DNA from: Guillardia theta CCMP2712
Taxonomy: Eukaryota; Cryptophyceae; Pyrenomonadales; Geminigeraceae
Direction of reading: 5' to 3'
NCBI RefSeq assembly: GCF_000315625.1
Contig: NW_005434654.1
Location: 314,273 to 378,272 of the forward strand
Length of the DNA stretch: 64,000 nucleotides
The position numbers and the translations under genes were made by a program. The notes beneath the pieces are model-generated. The model made no database searches and was not told where the DNA came from. It saw only the letters and a list, made by a program, of their open reading frames with translations. Shown one piece after another: positions 33,616 through 43,880 of this stretch. Each line of letters starts with the position of its first letter. The stretch's first letter is position 1.

Positions 33616-35712
33616 NNNNNNNNNNNNNNNNNNNNNNNNNNNNNNNNNNNNNNNNNNNNNNNNNNNNNNNNNNNNNNNNNNNNNNNNNNNNNNNNNNNNN
33701 NNNNNNNNNNNNNNNCAGGCAAGAAACAGACCCTCCCCTCCTCATTCCTGCCCTTTCTTTGCTTTCTCTTTTCGCCCTCCCTGCCTCCCTCGCTCTCCGC
33801 CCCTCTCACCTGCTCTCGGCCGCGCGCGTCGGGTCCTTCCAGCCGAAGCAGCTCGCAGCTGCTTGTCAGCTCGTCCAGCACGCGGACCCACTCTGACCCC
33901 GCACGGTCGAGCTCTTGCAGGGTATCCGGCTCTAGCGCGTCGGAGCTGGACAGGTTGACAAGCGCTGTCTTGATCTGATGCACCTGCCTCGACTTGGGAC
34001 GATACGACATGACGCGAGGGAGCCTGTGATGGTCATCGTTGGCATTGACATCAGCCGAGGGAGGAGGGAGAGCGTGAAAGGGGGGCAGGGAGACAACGAA
34101 GTTGCAAAGAACCTCCAAGATTCTGTATTCACTAGTTTGCAGAAATGCCTGTCGTGCTGGGAATGTACACGATTTTTGCTTCAGCCTTCCATTGATTGCC
34201 TGACCCATGCTCTTGTCTTGCTCGGCCTTAGTCTTCAGCGCCTCAAGCTGCTCCTGCAGCGCCTTCTTGTCTGACTCAGCCTTGCTCGTGTCTTGCTCGG
34301 CCTTAGTCTTCAGCGCCTCAAGCTGCTCCTGCAGCGCCTTCTTGTCTGACTCAGCCTTGCTCGTGTCTTGCTCGGCCTTAGTCTTCAGCGCCTCAAGCTG
34401 CTCCTTGCAGCGCCTTCTTGTCTGACTCAGCCTTGCTCGTGTCTTGCTCGGCCTTAGTCTTCAGCGCCTCAAGCTGCTCTTGCAGCGCCTTTCTTGTCTG
34501 ACTCAGCCTTGCTCGTGTCTTGCTCGGCCTTAGTCTCAGCGCCTCAAGCTGCTCCTGCAGCGCCTTCTTGTCTGACTCAGCCTTGCTCGTGTCTTGCTCG
34601 GCCTTAGTCTTCAGCGCCTCAAGCTGCTCCTGCAGCGCCTTCTTGTCTGACTCAGCCTTGCTCGTGTCTTGCTCGGCCTTAGTCTTCAGCGCCTCAAGCT
34701 GCTCTTGCAGCGCCTTCTTGTCTGACTCAGCCTTGCTCGTGTCTTGCTCGGCCTTAGTCTTCAGCGCCTCAAGCTGCTCCTGCAGCGCCTTCTTGTCTGA
34801 CTCAGCCTTGCTCGTGTCTTGCTCGGCCTTAGTCTTCAGCGCCTCAAGCTGCTCCTGCAGCGCCTTCTTGTCTGACTCAGCCTTGCTCGTGTCTTGCTCG
34901 GCCTTAGTCTTCAGCGCCTCAAGCTGCTCCTGCAGCGCCTTCTTGTCTGACTCAGCCTTGCTCGTGTCTTGCTCGGCCTTAGTCTTCAGCGCCTCAAGCT
35001 GCTCCTGCAGCGCCTTCTTGTCTGACTCAGCCTTGCTCGTGTCTTGCTCGGCCTTAGTCTTCAGCGCCTCAAGCTGCTCCTGCAGCGCCTTCTTGTCTGA
35101 CTCAGCCTTGCTCGTGTCTTGCTCGGCCTCAACCCATTTTATTTCAAGCTCTTGTGTGATCATCTTCTTTGCTTCAACCAGCTCGTTGCTTTTGATAATG
35201 AGTCTCCTTATTTTGCACTGATAAGCTATCGATCTAAGAGCAAGAAGCATTTTTCTCCCCATCTCGCACGCCTTCTTGTACACCCTCCTCTCTACCCTCG
35301 TCGCCCCCATCCAATGCTGCAACGCCTCCCCTACCGCTCGCTTCCCATGCTCCCTCGCCCTCGCCTCTCCTTGCTCCGCCGCCTGTGCTCGCCCCCTCTC
35401 CCGTATCCGCTCAGCCATCCTCCGCTGGGTCTCGGCATGCTTCTGTCCCTCCATCTCCTCGATCCTCCTCGACAACAGCCTCGGGAGGTTGTCTTTCGCC
35501 TCCGTCACTCGCTTGAACGTCTCCTCGTCTCCCCCCTTGTCCGGATGAGCCTTGAGAGACCATGTCCTGTAGAGCCTGGGAAGCAGCCCAGACAGCCGGC
35601 CTAGCTCGTCTCTGAGAGCGATGACTGAAGCGTTAGAGATGTCCTCCAGACACCCGCTGTATCCCAGGGTAGGTGCAAGGAGTCGGACTGCAGCTTGTAG
35701 ATCGTCAGCCAT
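33567..35712 (-). CDS. J-domain-like coiled-coil protein, copy 3, with 75-bp repeat array; interrupted by gap and frameshift
   Basis: The start MADDLQAAVRLLAP at 35712 and the J-like segment (TWSLKAHPDKGGDEETFKRV, HPD intact) match copies 1 and 2. After YKKACEMGRK the protein switches to 13 units of a 25-residue coiled-coil repeat (AEQDTSKAESDKKALQEQLE plus ALKTK). It then returns to the family tail (HALPPPSADVNANDDHHRLP, 34098 downwards). Exon 1 ends at about 33810. Exon 2 and most of exon 3 fall in the gap; the final codons (GLVGKDTSGMRTES, stop at 33567) reappear beyond it. Within the array a missing base near 34534 and an extra base near 34488 shift and restore the frame, and an extra base near 34404 produces a stop (KALQGAA). 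Sequencing error in the repeat or a real pseudogene are both possible. Confidence 0.6.
33616..33715. other. Assembly gap (100 N)
   Basis: Exactly 100 N, the usual placeholder for a gap of unknown size. It interrupts the 3' part of J-like copy 3, next to the inverted repeat. Confidence 0.99.
34207..35135 (-). repeat. 75-bp coding tandem repeat, about 13 units
   Basis: A 75-base unit, read on the minus strand as AEQDTSKAESDKKALQEQLE plus ALKTK, repeats about 13 times with almost no substitutions. The differences are mainly one-base indels and a CTCCTGC/CTCTTGC variant. Near-identity implies recent expansion or homogenisation. The heptad-like spacing of Leu and Ala predicts a coiled coil. Confidence 0.93.
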
Positions 35713-36266
35713 GTGTGAGCGGGGTGAGTGGGTGTGTATGAAGGGAGCGGCAGGAGGTGTGCGGTCTCGCTGGTCTACGCGCAGAAACGTATCAGCCGAT
35801 CATGATTCCTTGAACATCAGTGGTCAGGTTCTTGAAGAGCCTGATCAAGTCTGTCAGTCTTCAAGTCATCATCAGACATCCATCCTTGTCTTTCTTCTTG
35901 CTTGTGTCCCTCCAGGCTCTCCCTCCTCTCTCCACCCCCTCTCCGCCATCTCGTTTACGCACCGGGTTCAAGCCCCCGCCCTCCCCGCCCCCCAGCGCAG
36001 CAGCTAGTGCAGGGTCTTGTGGGGGTGAAAAAAAGCGCACAGCTACATACCACCCACCCCCCCTCCCAGAATCGTGTTTTTCATTTTTCTCAGCAAACAC
36101 AAGTACCCCTACCCACATTTCAACAATCGAAGACCCCACCAAAGTGGTGGCAAGCGGACATTTTGTTTCCCAGCAACTACCCCTACCCCCAGTTCCCCCT
36201 TTCCCCCTTCACCCCATAACATCTACAACCCCCCCTTCTCCAACAGCCGATTCCCTTACAGCCGCC
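35713..36266. promoter_or_regulatory. Divergent promoter region rich in TACCCC elements
   Basis: This spacer separates J-like copy 3 (minus) from the large coiled-coil gene (plus). Nearest copy 3 it keeps family 5' flanking sequence. From about 36040 to 36240 it is C-rich, with TACCCC words in GTACCCCTACCC (about 36106) and CTACCCCTACCCCC (about 36179). The plus-strand start follows directly in a Kozak-like GCCGCCATG. Confidence 0.45.
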
Positions 36267-38635
36267 ATGTCGCTTGTGAGCGTACGTGAGGGATGCGTGA
36301 AGCTGTCGTCGCAGAAGCTCCCCTCTCAGCTGGAGCACCTCGGAGACTTGATCGCACATCTCCTGCAGAGCAAGGACTTTGCCGCCAGTCTCTCTTTATC
36401 ACACCGCAATCAGGTGGAACATCTCAACAATCTGCTGGCAGGTATTTCAAAGGGGTTGCTAGAACCTGTCAAGGCAAGCAAGTACTGCTCCGTGCTCATA
36501 GGAGGCAATCAAGTACGATCTAATGAGCTTGTCTCAACTATCTTCCCTGCTTCTGGCTCGATTCCCGTCTCGTTGGTGCCATCTTGTCTTATTGTAAGGG
36601 TCTATGTTCACGCTGTGGGTGATGACGATATCAAATATTTCAGTGTCTTCTCAACACGCGGAGCGAATATCACAAGTCTCAAGGAGTTGATAGCGAAGAG
36701 TTGCACATTCATTACAGACGCCCTCTCGTGTTCATCTCTCACCGCTGATCATCTGACGCTGGCTGACATACTTGGAAGAATAATGGAAGATGATGACGAG
36801 GTGGAAATGGTTCACGAGGATGTGGCAGACTGTGGATATCATGTCGCGTACATGTGCAGCCTAGAATTTCTAAACAATCTGGACAACGAGAAGGATCAAG
36901 GTAGTCCAGCGCTCCGATCCTGCTTGGAGATGATCAAGATTGCCGGCATGATCATGTCGAACACTCAGTCACCCGAGCCATCGCTTGGTGTGAGAGAACT
37001 TGATTTTGATCTCGTGAGCTGGAACACCTTCGTGCAACAACTCAATGCCGTACACCCTGCTCAGCCTGCTACGATCGATCTTCATGCTCTCCGAAATTGC
37101 TTGACTCAGTTTAAGACCACAAGGCATGACCTTTCCAAGTGCCCAGTTGAGATCAGCAGAGGCATCGAGTCTACCCTGGAGGGAATTGACTCACTCGATC
37201 CTGCTATGGTGACACATCTTGCCCTGGCTTTCAATACATTCTATCCTTATGTTCAGATCCTTGCACACAAGGATAAGCCCGTGTTTCGCTCGCAGAAAGA
37301 CGCATTGGTTCAGCTACAAGATCAACTGGAACTCTATCACAACCAAAGATCAGGATGTGCCCATGCGCGGATGTCAAAATTAGAACTTGAGACCTGTCAA
37401 GAGGTATGAAACAAAGTTCCTGCATTTTTCCAATGACAATGATTCTGTTTAGGACCTGAAAAACTTTCACAACATTTTCAACAAGACCCTCGACGACTGG
37501 GCAAGAGCTTATGATTGGAAATTGAAAAATGAATTTGACAACTTCGATCAAGACATTTCAAAACAAGTCGAGCAGCTCTCGAATATCTTGCAAGTCTACA
37601 AAGAGTGCACCAAGCAAGAGGAAAAGCGGAAATCGACTTTGAAGCAATATGAGCAAGAAGCGACGACAATTCATCAAAAAGCTCAGATCGTGGTAAAGTT
37701 TAACATCCTTGTCTGTGCAAAGGTATTTTTGACGTAGTTAATGGCAGGTCGACTGTTGTCTCAACCTGGATCGACTTGCCGAGGACAATTGCTCGGATGT
37801 TGACAAGAAAATCGACCAAGAGATTGCACGATTGCAGTCCCTCAAGAAGCAGAATCAAAACCTGATGCAAGAAATTCGGAGTCGCAAACAGCGCTTGATC
37901 AACGTCAAGACTCAAGAAAGCTTGATGCATCAGAATGTCATGATGTCAGTTCGCGAGTACCTGGCATGCGCAGACATTCGGATCAAGAAGGCTGAGAAGT
38001 CTGTCGAGGCAGTCTCTTCGGTGATCGAAATGATCCCTTCGCTTGCAAGCACAGTCAACGAAGAGGTCCAAGAGTTGAATGACTACGCAGAAGATCTCAA
38101 GCGTTGCATTGCTTGCGACTTGCATGAGGCTTATGCTGGAGTACACAAGGTCTCGACCATCGACAAGATCACTCAAACAGCAACAGCAGAGATATGCCTC
38201 GACCAAGAACATGACCTGGAAAGAAAGCTTGCATTGGAAGAGACTCTACTTGATTCGGAAGACTCAGTGATTCAGAATAAGATTCAATCAATCGAATCTG
38301 ATCTCAATCGTATGAAGGAGAGTCGACAGAAGTGCCTTTCAAAGATTACGAGCTTGAAAGAGAATCTTGAGACATCCAACGTCAGGTATGCCCCAGTGCT
38401 GGAGTTCTTGAGGACCAACTCTCAAAGTGTCACCCGTGACTTGCTCAAAATTGTGACCAACGAGGCGAACCTGAGAGAATGGCAAGGAGTGAGAAGAAAC
38501 GAGGCCTCCATGCGAGTACTGGAAATGGTCGATGACTTCGAGAATAACTTTCGGGAAGCCTTTGAAGGCAGAGATCGACGGATCCGCGAGAACTTGGCAC
38601 AAAAATATGCCGAACAAGGAAGAATCTCAATGTGA
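36267..38635 (+). CDS. Large coiled-coil protein of unknown function
   Basis: Three exons (36267-37403, 37453-37692, 37748-38635) with in-phase GT-AG introns give 754 residues. The start sits in a strong GCCGCCATG context. The first ~380 residues are mixed alpha/beta-looking sequence with no motif I recognise (for example LEHLGDLIAHLLQSKDFAAS and DHLTLADILGRIMEDDDEVE). From about residue 400 the protein is nearly continuous coiled coil (ISKQVEQLSNILQVYKECTK, KKQNQNLMQEIRSRKQRLIN, IQSIESDLNRMKESRQKCLS) and ends ENLAQKYAEQGRISM. A structural, cytoskeletal or tethering role is plausible from the architecture only. The codons and introns look like those of neighbouring genes, and no duplicate is seen in this window. 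Confidence 0.75.
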
Positions 38636-40050
38636 AATTCACTGAGTGCCGCGCGATTTCTGACGAAGTCCGGGATGTTGCAACCATTTCATTAAAACCA
38701 CTTAGTAGCCTGTATCATTGTATCATAGTGCCGCAAAATAACCAGTACAGAACCTTGCAAAGTTGAATTACCCTACTTCCGTCGCGGTACCGTGCCAAGC
38801 CTCCGATGTTCGTGACCCGGTGACCGGGGCCCATCCCAATCGCGGCGGCCCCTCAGTAAGTTGTCGGACCGGATCGCCGCCGGTACGGGCTAGTACCGTA
38901 CCCACTGCGCATTGGGTTTGGTTCTCGCTGTCTTTTCTCTTCTCGCCGTTTGGCCTGTGCGACAGTGTCAGGGTCACGCCTCCTCGACTCTCCTGATTGT
39001 CCTCGTACTGATTTTTAACTTAACTTTGAGTAAAACACTGCGCTGGGGGGCGGCCGGGCCGCCCGATCGGACTCCGGGCTACTACGGGCCGTGAATGGTC
39101 ATCGCCGCCATGAGTCGCCCCCCCGGCGGCGTCACCGGGTGCCCACTCGTAACTGCAATGGAGTCCTCCCCCCGGCCCCGCCGTTATCATCTTCTAGACA
39201 GTCAGGGAGATACGTTTGAGATCTGATTCTATTTTTAGCCGCTTTTCTCAAGTTTGACTACGAGGTTTTACTCCTTCTCCTTGTTTTTTAAAAATTGCTC
39301 TATAATATTTTTATACTCCTTGAGTTTTAAAACCACCTACCCACCCCCTAGTGGCTTTTTCTCGAGGATATGGTCCTACCCACCCCAACCCATCATTTCA
39401 GTACCCCACCCTAAAAATAGCCAACTACACCCCTGTCCACTAGAGTCAAATTCAGGGTGTGCATTGCACCCTTACCACCCTTTTCACCACCACCCCCGTT
39501 GAATTTCACCAGTACCCACCTGTGTCGTCAGCGAGGTCACATACCCCACCCTCTAGTCTCCATTCCCCTGCACTAACCCCTAGTCTCGTGGAAGTTTCAT
39601 ATACCCCCACCCCCTCTTGTTAGGTTCATCCCACCACCCCTTTGGCATCCAGAATCCTCAACTTTCAGCGCAAGGCTCCTTTGCTGCAGTTCCCCCTCCT
39701 CTCCTTCCTTCATCAACTCCCTCCTCTCCTCTTTCGTCCAGGTTGTTCTCCTCCTCTTGCTCTCTCGCTCTCGCTTCTATTAGATCTGATCTCTCTCTCT
39801 TCAAAACCCTTTCCCCGACCCGTGTGCGCACATTTACAGCAACCCTTTGTTCAAGAGTTTTTCAATCCTTTGGCTTCCCCTTGGTCTCGTGGACAGTAGC
39901 CACTTTTGAGGAAGCATAGATCAAATTGATGACAGAGCCTCTTGGAAAGATTTAGCTGGCTATAACAGGAGTCCCACAACTTGTGAACGATTGATACCAT
40001 TGAATGTGTATCGCTGATTGTGTACAGTGACTCCTTATCATTTCTGGACG
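38636..40050. promoter_or_regulatory. Intergenic region upstream of bHLH/PAS copy 2: dispersed repeat, GC islands, TACCCC elements
   Basis: No gene is supported. A ~55-base dispersed repeat (about 38980-39032) also occurs at 15365-15416. GC-rich words (GGGGCCC, GGCGGCCGGGCCGCCC) cluster at 38826-38860 and 39047-39065. Between 39336 and 39625 there are three TACCCC hexamers plus several CCCACCCC/CACCCC words, followed by a C/T-rich tract (39680-39800). Confidence 0.4.
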
Positions 40051-41466
40051 ATGAATCTTAATCCAAGTGTAGACCTCTTGTTTCAGGATAGTGACATTCA
40101 GTTCAATTTCGATAACTGCAAGAAACCAAAGGCTCTCATGCCTCCATCGCAAGGTCGCAGAGCAAGGCCTAAGCGGCTGGCAAGACACGCCACGGAGGCG
40201 GACCGAGAAAAGGAGAGACTGGGAAAGATCGCTGAGAGGGAGCGAACGAGGGTGCTGCTGGAGAAGCTCGACCCGCTGGTGCCGCTGACCAAACAACCTG
40301 CGCCGTCCTCGAGGGGGAGCCTGCGAACGAAGCGAACGCTGATCGACCTGTACGAGGATGCGATAGCGCACCTTCAGAGCATACGATGTGAGGACATGAA
40401 GAAGCCCTCCAAGCGGATGAGGGATGGAGCATGTCACTTGTCGCTGACAGTGTATCGGGAGGGGTTAATGATGAGCGACACGATGCTGTGCTTGGAGCTG
40501 CTGCTGCCAGACACGCGGGTCGTGCGGGCCAGCAGAGGGCTGGAGCAGCTGTACCTCGGGCTGACTCGAGCTAACATTGCGGGAGAGAAGTTTGCGCACT
40601 TCTTTCATCCCGAGGACCTTCAGCATGCGAGGGCTCACCTGCAAGCGACCGGGATGCTGCCGTTGCAGTTTGTTGCGCGAGTGATTGCGATTGATGCAAG
40701 CCGGCAAGGAAGCATGCTGAATGTGAGGTTTGACGCAGCGTATCCGAATGCGATAGAGGGCAGGATGGTCTACATGCTGAGCTTGCTGTCGAGCCCCTCG
40801 TGGACGTGCTCGGCGAGCTGGGACGGCTTGTCGGAAGTGTCAGGCGTGTACGAGCTGGTGAGCGACAGGTCCACATCGCACTACCTGACGGACTGCGCGC
40901 TGAACCGGGTGGGAGCTGTGGGAGGCTTTCACTTGGGGCTGAACGCGTTTGGGAGCTGCGAGATGTCGAGCTCAGCGATCAGTCGGCTGATGAGTCGGAT
41001 AGGAGCGACCTACAGCATTCTCAGTCGGAAAGCCAGTGGCCTACTAGAGCGCATTGCTCAGGTGCACTATGTCTTGGATCTTTCATCAGAGATCCCGGTC
41101 ATCTGCATTCACGTGCGGCTGAGGCTGCCAAACGTGTTCGGGACTTTCAAGACGCCTTGGTCGAAGGTGCTCACGGCAACGTGCGATGGATCGCCAGCCG
41201 ATGGACTGATGAGATTTCCTGGTACGGCGATGGGGTTTCTGGTCCATCGAAACGTTCCAGGTCAGCTCTCGGTGCTCTACTACAAGCGAGATGGAGACAC
41301 CTGGCGGATCTTTCACCATCGCCTTTACCGATTCAATTCGGACTCCGTGACTTTGAGCGGCGAAGTCTTCACCTACCTCGGAGAAGATCCTTTCCCTTAC
41401 TCCCTTCACTTCCGCAAGGTCGAGGAGGCCGACCGCACCATCTTAGCTGCTACAGAGCTTTCGTGA
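40051..41466 (+). CDS. bHLH/PAS-like putative transcription factor, copy 2 (intronless)
   Basis: The 471-residue protein is identical to copy 1 over most of its length, including the bHLH-like region (RTRVLLEKLDPLVPL and TLIDLYEDAIAHLQSI). An upstream in-frame ATG at 40018 exists, but homology with copy 1 begins exactly at 40051, so I use that start. Four blocks differ strongly. GLSGGSMAQEKF becomes GLTRANIAGEKF in the PAS-like part. QKGSRLLERLSQVHFVVDF becomes RKASGLLERIAQVHYVLDL. SPIEGIVRIPGSAVGFFN becomes SPADGLMRFPGTAMGFLV. YNFSPDLVSLRG becomes YRFNSDSVTLSG. Between these blocks even synonymous sites are almost unchanged. The 5' flank is unrelated to that of copy 1, so the copies are probably regulated differently. 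Confidence 0.6.
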   Translation: MNLNPSVDLLFQDSDIQFNFDNCKKPKALMPPSQGRRARPKRLARHATEADREKERLGKIAERERTRVLLEKLDPLVPLTKQPAPSSRGSLRTKRTLIDLYEDAIAHLQSIRCEDMKKPSKRMRDGACHLSLTVYREGLMMSDTMLCLELLLPDTRVVRASRGLEQLYLGLTRANIAGEKFAHFFHPEDLQHARAHLQATGMLPLQFVARVIAIDASRQGSMLNVRFDAAYPNAIEGRMVYMLSLLSSPSWTCSASWDGLSEVSGVYELVSDRSTSHYLTDCALNRVGAVGGFHLGLNAFGSCEMSSSAISRLMSRIGATYSILSRKASGLLERIAQVHYVLDLSSEIPVICIHVRLRLPNVFGTFKTPWSKVLTATCDGSPADGLMRFPGTAMGFLVHRNVPGQLSVLYYKRDGDTWRIFHHRLYRFNSDSVTLSGEVFTYLGEDPFPYSLHFRKVEEADRTILAATELS

Positions 41467-41730
41467 TGGCTGACGGGCGAGGAAGAGGGGGAGAGAAGGG
41501 AGTTTTGCTGGAAGGGTCAGGCGGGGAGTCAGAGCAGGTGGAGGGATGGGATGTGACGATCGAGGAGGTGTTATCACCTTGAGGGTGTACAGAAGCTGTG
41601 TCATATGTGCTATTGGTCAAAGAGGTCAAAGAGAATGTGTACAGGTTAAGTTGTCAATTATTACAGAACTGTAACGATGAACCTTGTCAATCTCATCTTT
41701 GATCTTTGTGAAAAGAACAAGCGTGTACTT

Positions 41731-43471
41731 CTATTCGCTCACTGTTGCATCGCTAGTGTTCTTCACTTTCTTGACCTCGGCCTTCTGGCTCTTAATCTGA
41801 ATCTCTAGTGGAACCACCTCCATTGAAAGAACCTTGACCAGCCTGTTGACAAAAATGTGAATGGACGATCATAGTGGTATTCAATGCTGTGCGTACTTGC
41901 TTTCATCATCAAAGATGCAGGTCATCGCAGTACAGTCCAGGTAGAACGGGTACTCCTGCGGCATGCGATCACGGTTCCTACTGCCATTGACTGCATCACG
42001 TAGCAGACCTGACCCGCACACGACTCCTTGCGATACACAGACCGCGGATCAGCTTGTAAGACCTCATCATCTCGTTAGGATCCAGCAAGTCGACAACTGG
42101 TCGTCACCTGGATGGCAGCTTGTCGAAGGCACTCCCAGGTCTCTATCATCCTGGGTTGCTTGTGTTCCTTCTGTATGTCTTCAAACTGTCTTTCAGCCTG
42201 CAAGTCCTAATGACATGGCATGCCTCGTGTGCATTGCCGTTTACCTCCTCCGTGAACTCAACTCTCAAGATCGGTTGTGCGCTGGGAACACACCAACTTG
42301 GATACCTGAGCATTAACAAGTTCAGTACACAACCCCACTGCCGCTCCGAGCATGCCTGAGAGATTTTCCTTCCAACGAGAGCTTGTGCGCTAACTCAACA
42401 CCAAAGTCTTGAGAGCCGTCTGGACCGTTCTGTACGTTTCAACTTTTCAGCATCAAAATTCCTCGCTTCGTTGTTCTCACCGCATACGGCGCATCATAAC
42501 AGGGGATGTAAGGTTTGATGTCGATCACAGGCGTTCCTTCAACAAGGTCCACACCTGACAGCTCCAGGGTCCTTCCCTCCACCTTGAAGACCTCAGGTTC
42601 AGAAAGGAGCGACGGAGTCATATCGACTAATATCCCACCTTCTCGAGCTTGCAGAGTGAGATTCCGATGGGGTAAGGACGATGAGGCGAACGAGTAGCAA
42701 ACACGCCCTTGGAGGCACCAAGGAGTCTAGGAGGATAGATGTGAGGTCTTGGGCAGTAGTTCGTGCCATTCCCGTCGAAGACGAAAAGAATCCACACGTG
42801 AGAGAAATCCTGACGATGACAGACGTCAACATTGACCTGGTAGAAACACCCCTTCGCTAGGATGGAACACTTACCTCCAATCCCTCCAGTGAATGATGGG
42901 GATTGGTTCCAAAGACAATGTCGATCTTAGCGCGAGAGGATGGAACAACTGATCCTTGCCTTGGACATCCGTTCCTTCGTGGGAAGCATGATTTAACATG
43001 CGCAATCGGCATCATGGTGAGGGCTGGCATCACAACCTTGGGGTCCCACGTCCTCTCCTCGTAGCAATCCTCCTCCACTCTCCCACCTTGCGCTAATTTT
43101 CCTTTTCTCACTCGAGGAAGATTTTCATTTCGTTTCCTCCGCTCATACCGCTTTCCCTTCTCTCCTGGCCAGAGGTTCTGCGACGAAAGCCCTTCCATGC
43201 TCGTCGCGCTTCCCTTCATGCTCTGTAGAGGACGAGGACCGACATCCATCTTCTCTTCTGTAGTCTCGACACAACAGCAATCACTACATGCCTGCTCGCA
43301 GCTACGACAAGACGCTTTCTCCAGGAAGGCGTGCTCAGCTCCAAAAGGAATTTCCAGAGTAGGATCGTTGAAGACCTGTTTCAGGCTGGACTCAATGTCC
43401 AGCACGCGCTTCCTGGTCTCAATCAAACTCGAGATGAGGCCTTTCAGCACGCTTCCGTTAGCAGCCTGCAT
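41731..43471 (-). CDS. TRMO: TrmO/TRMO-type tRNA (adenine-37 N6) methyltransferase
   Basis: TRMO methylates N6 of t6A37 in tRNA for Thr, using S-adenosylmethionine bound in a TsaA-type beta barrel. Exon 1 (43471-42875) starts MQAANGSVLKGLISS and ends in PIAHVKSCFPRRNGCPRQGS and PHHSLEGLE. Exon 2 (42809-42639) has FSHVWILFVFDGNGTNY, PPRLLGASKGVFATRSPHRP and YPIGISLCKLEK. Exon 3 (42591-42481) has VEGRTLELSGVDLVEGTPVI and DIKPYIPCYDAPYA. These are the hallmark TsaA motifs. Further short exons give SWCVPSAQPILRVEFTEE, RQFEDIQKEHKQPRMIETWE and ADPRSVYRKESCA. The last gives YPFYLDCTAMTCIFDDES, and a tail stops at 41731. The 3' exon joins are less certain. The ~110-residue Cys-rich and basic stretch between the N-terminal helix and the barrel (CRSCEQACSDCCCVETTEEK) is unusual. 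A nuclear or cytosolic location is assumed. Confidence 0.85.
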
Positions 43472-43880
43472 GCTGTATGCCCAAGGCTACCCTGCTGAAA
43501 GTGCACTGGAACCTGGGCTAGTCCGTTGCTCTCCTTCTCCTGCTCTCGATCGTCTCGTCCGTGTCCTTTGGCACTTTATGGATCGTCTGGTATTGGACAG
43601 TTCAGGTTGCTCTTTCCCTCCTGTCTCCTCTCCTCTCCTCCTCCTCCTCTCCCCTCTCGCGCCTCCTTCCCAGCGCCATGGCCGAATCGCACCTGCGAAA
43701 TCGCACGTGTAATTGAGAGGGGTTGGCCTGTCCTGATCAGACGGTGACGAACTAAAGTACTGAGTGGCAGTGAGCCGGCCGTGGCCGGCCGGCCCGTCCG
43801 GCGAGTGGTGGTCAAAGGTATTGTCAAAACGTGGTCAAAGGTGGTCAAAAAATTACAGGGGCCCAGCGGGTGTAGGAGCA
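43472..43880. promoter_or_regulatory. Divergent region between TRMO and Piezo genes
   Basis: This spacer presumably carries both promoters. It contains a C/T-rich tract (43610-43670), a GGCCGG palindromic patch (about 43775-43802, CCGGCCGTGGCCGGCCGGCC) and repeated GTGGTCAAA words (43806-43850). I see no TACCCC element here, unlike several other divergent spacers in the window. An open frame from 43764 begins with GTG, so I place the Piezo start at ATG 43881. Confidence 0.4.

Noticed and set aside
34207-35135. Regular repeats considered as a CRISPR-like array
   Set aside because: Units are contiguous 75-base repeats without spacers, inside a eukaryotic coding exon.
34520-35221. Plus-strand frame of repeated SALVFSASSCSCSAF units
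   Set aside because: It is the antisense reading of the 75-bp coiled-coil repeat; the minus strand continues into the family N- and C-termini.
38763-39230. Possible retrotransposon or DNA transposon at the dispersed repeat
   Set aside because: No transposase or reverse transcriptase frame, terminal repeats or target-site duplication is visible.
40018-40050. Upstream in-frame ATG of bHLH/PAS copy 2
   Set aside because: Homology to copy 1 begins exactly at the ATG 33 bases downstream.
43764-43880. Upstream extension of the Piezo frame
   Set aside because: It would start with GTG; nuclear genes normally use ATG, and ATG 43881 is in frame.
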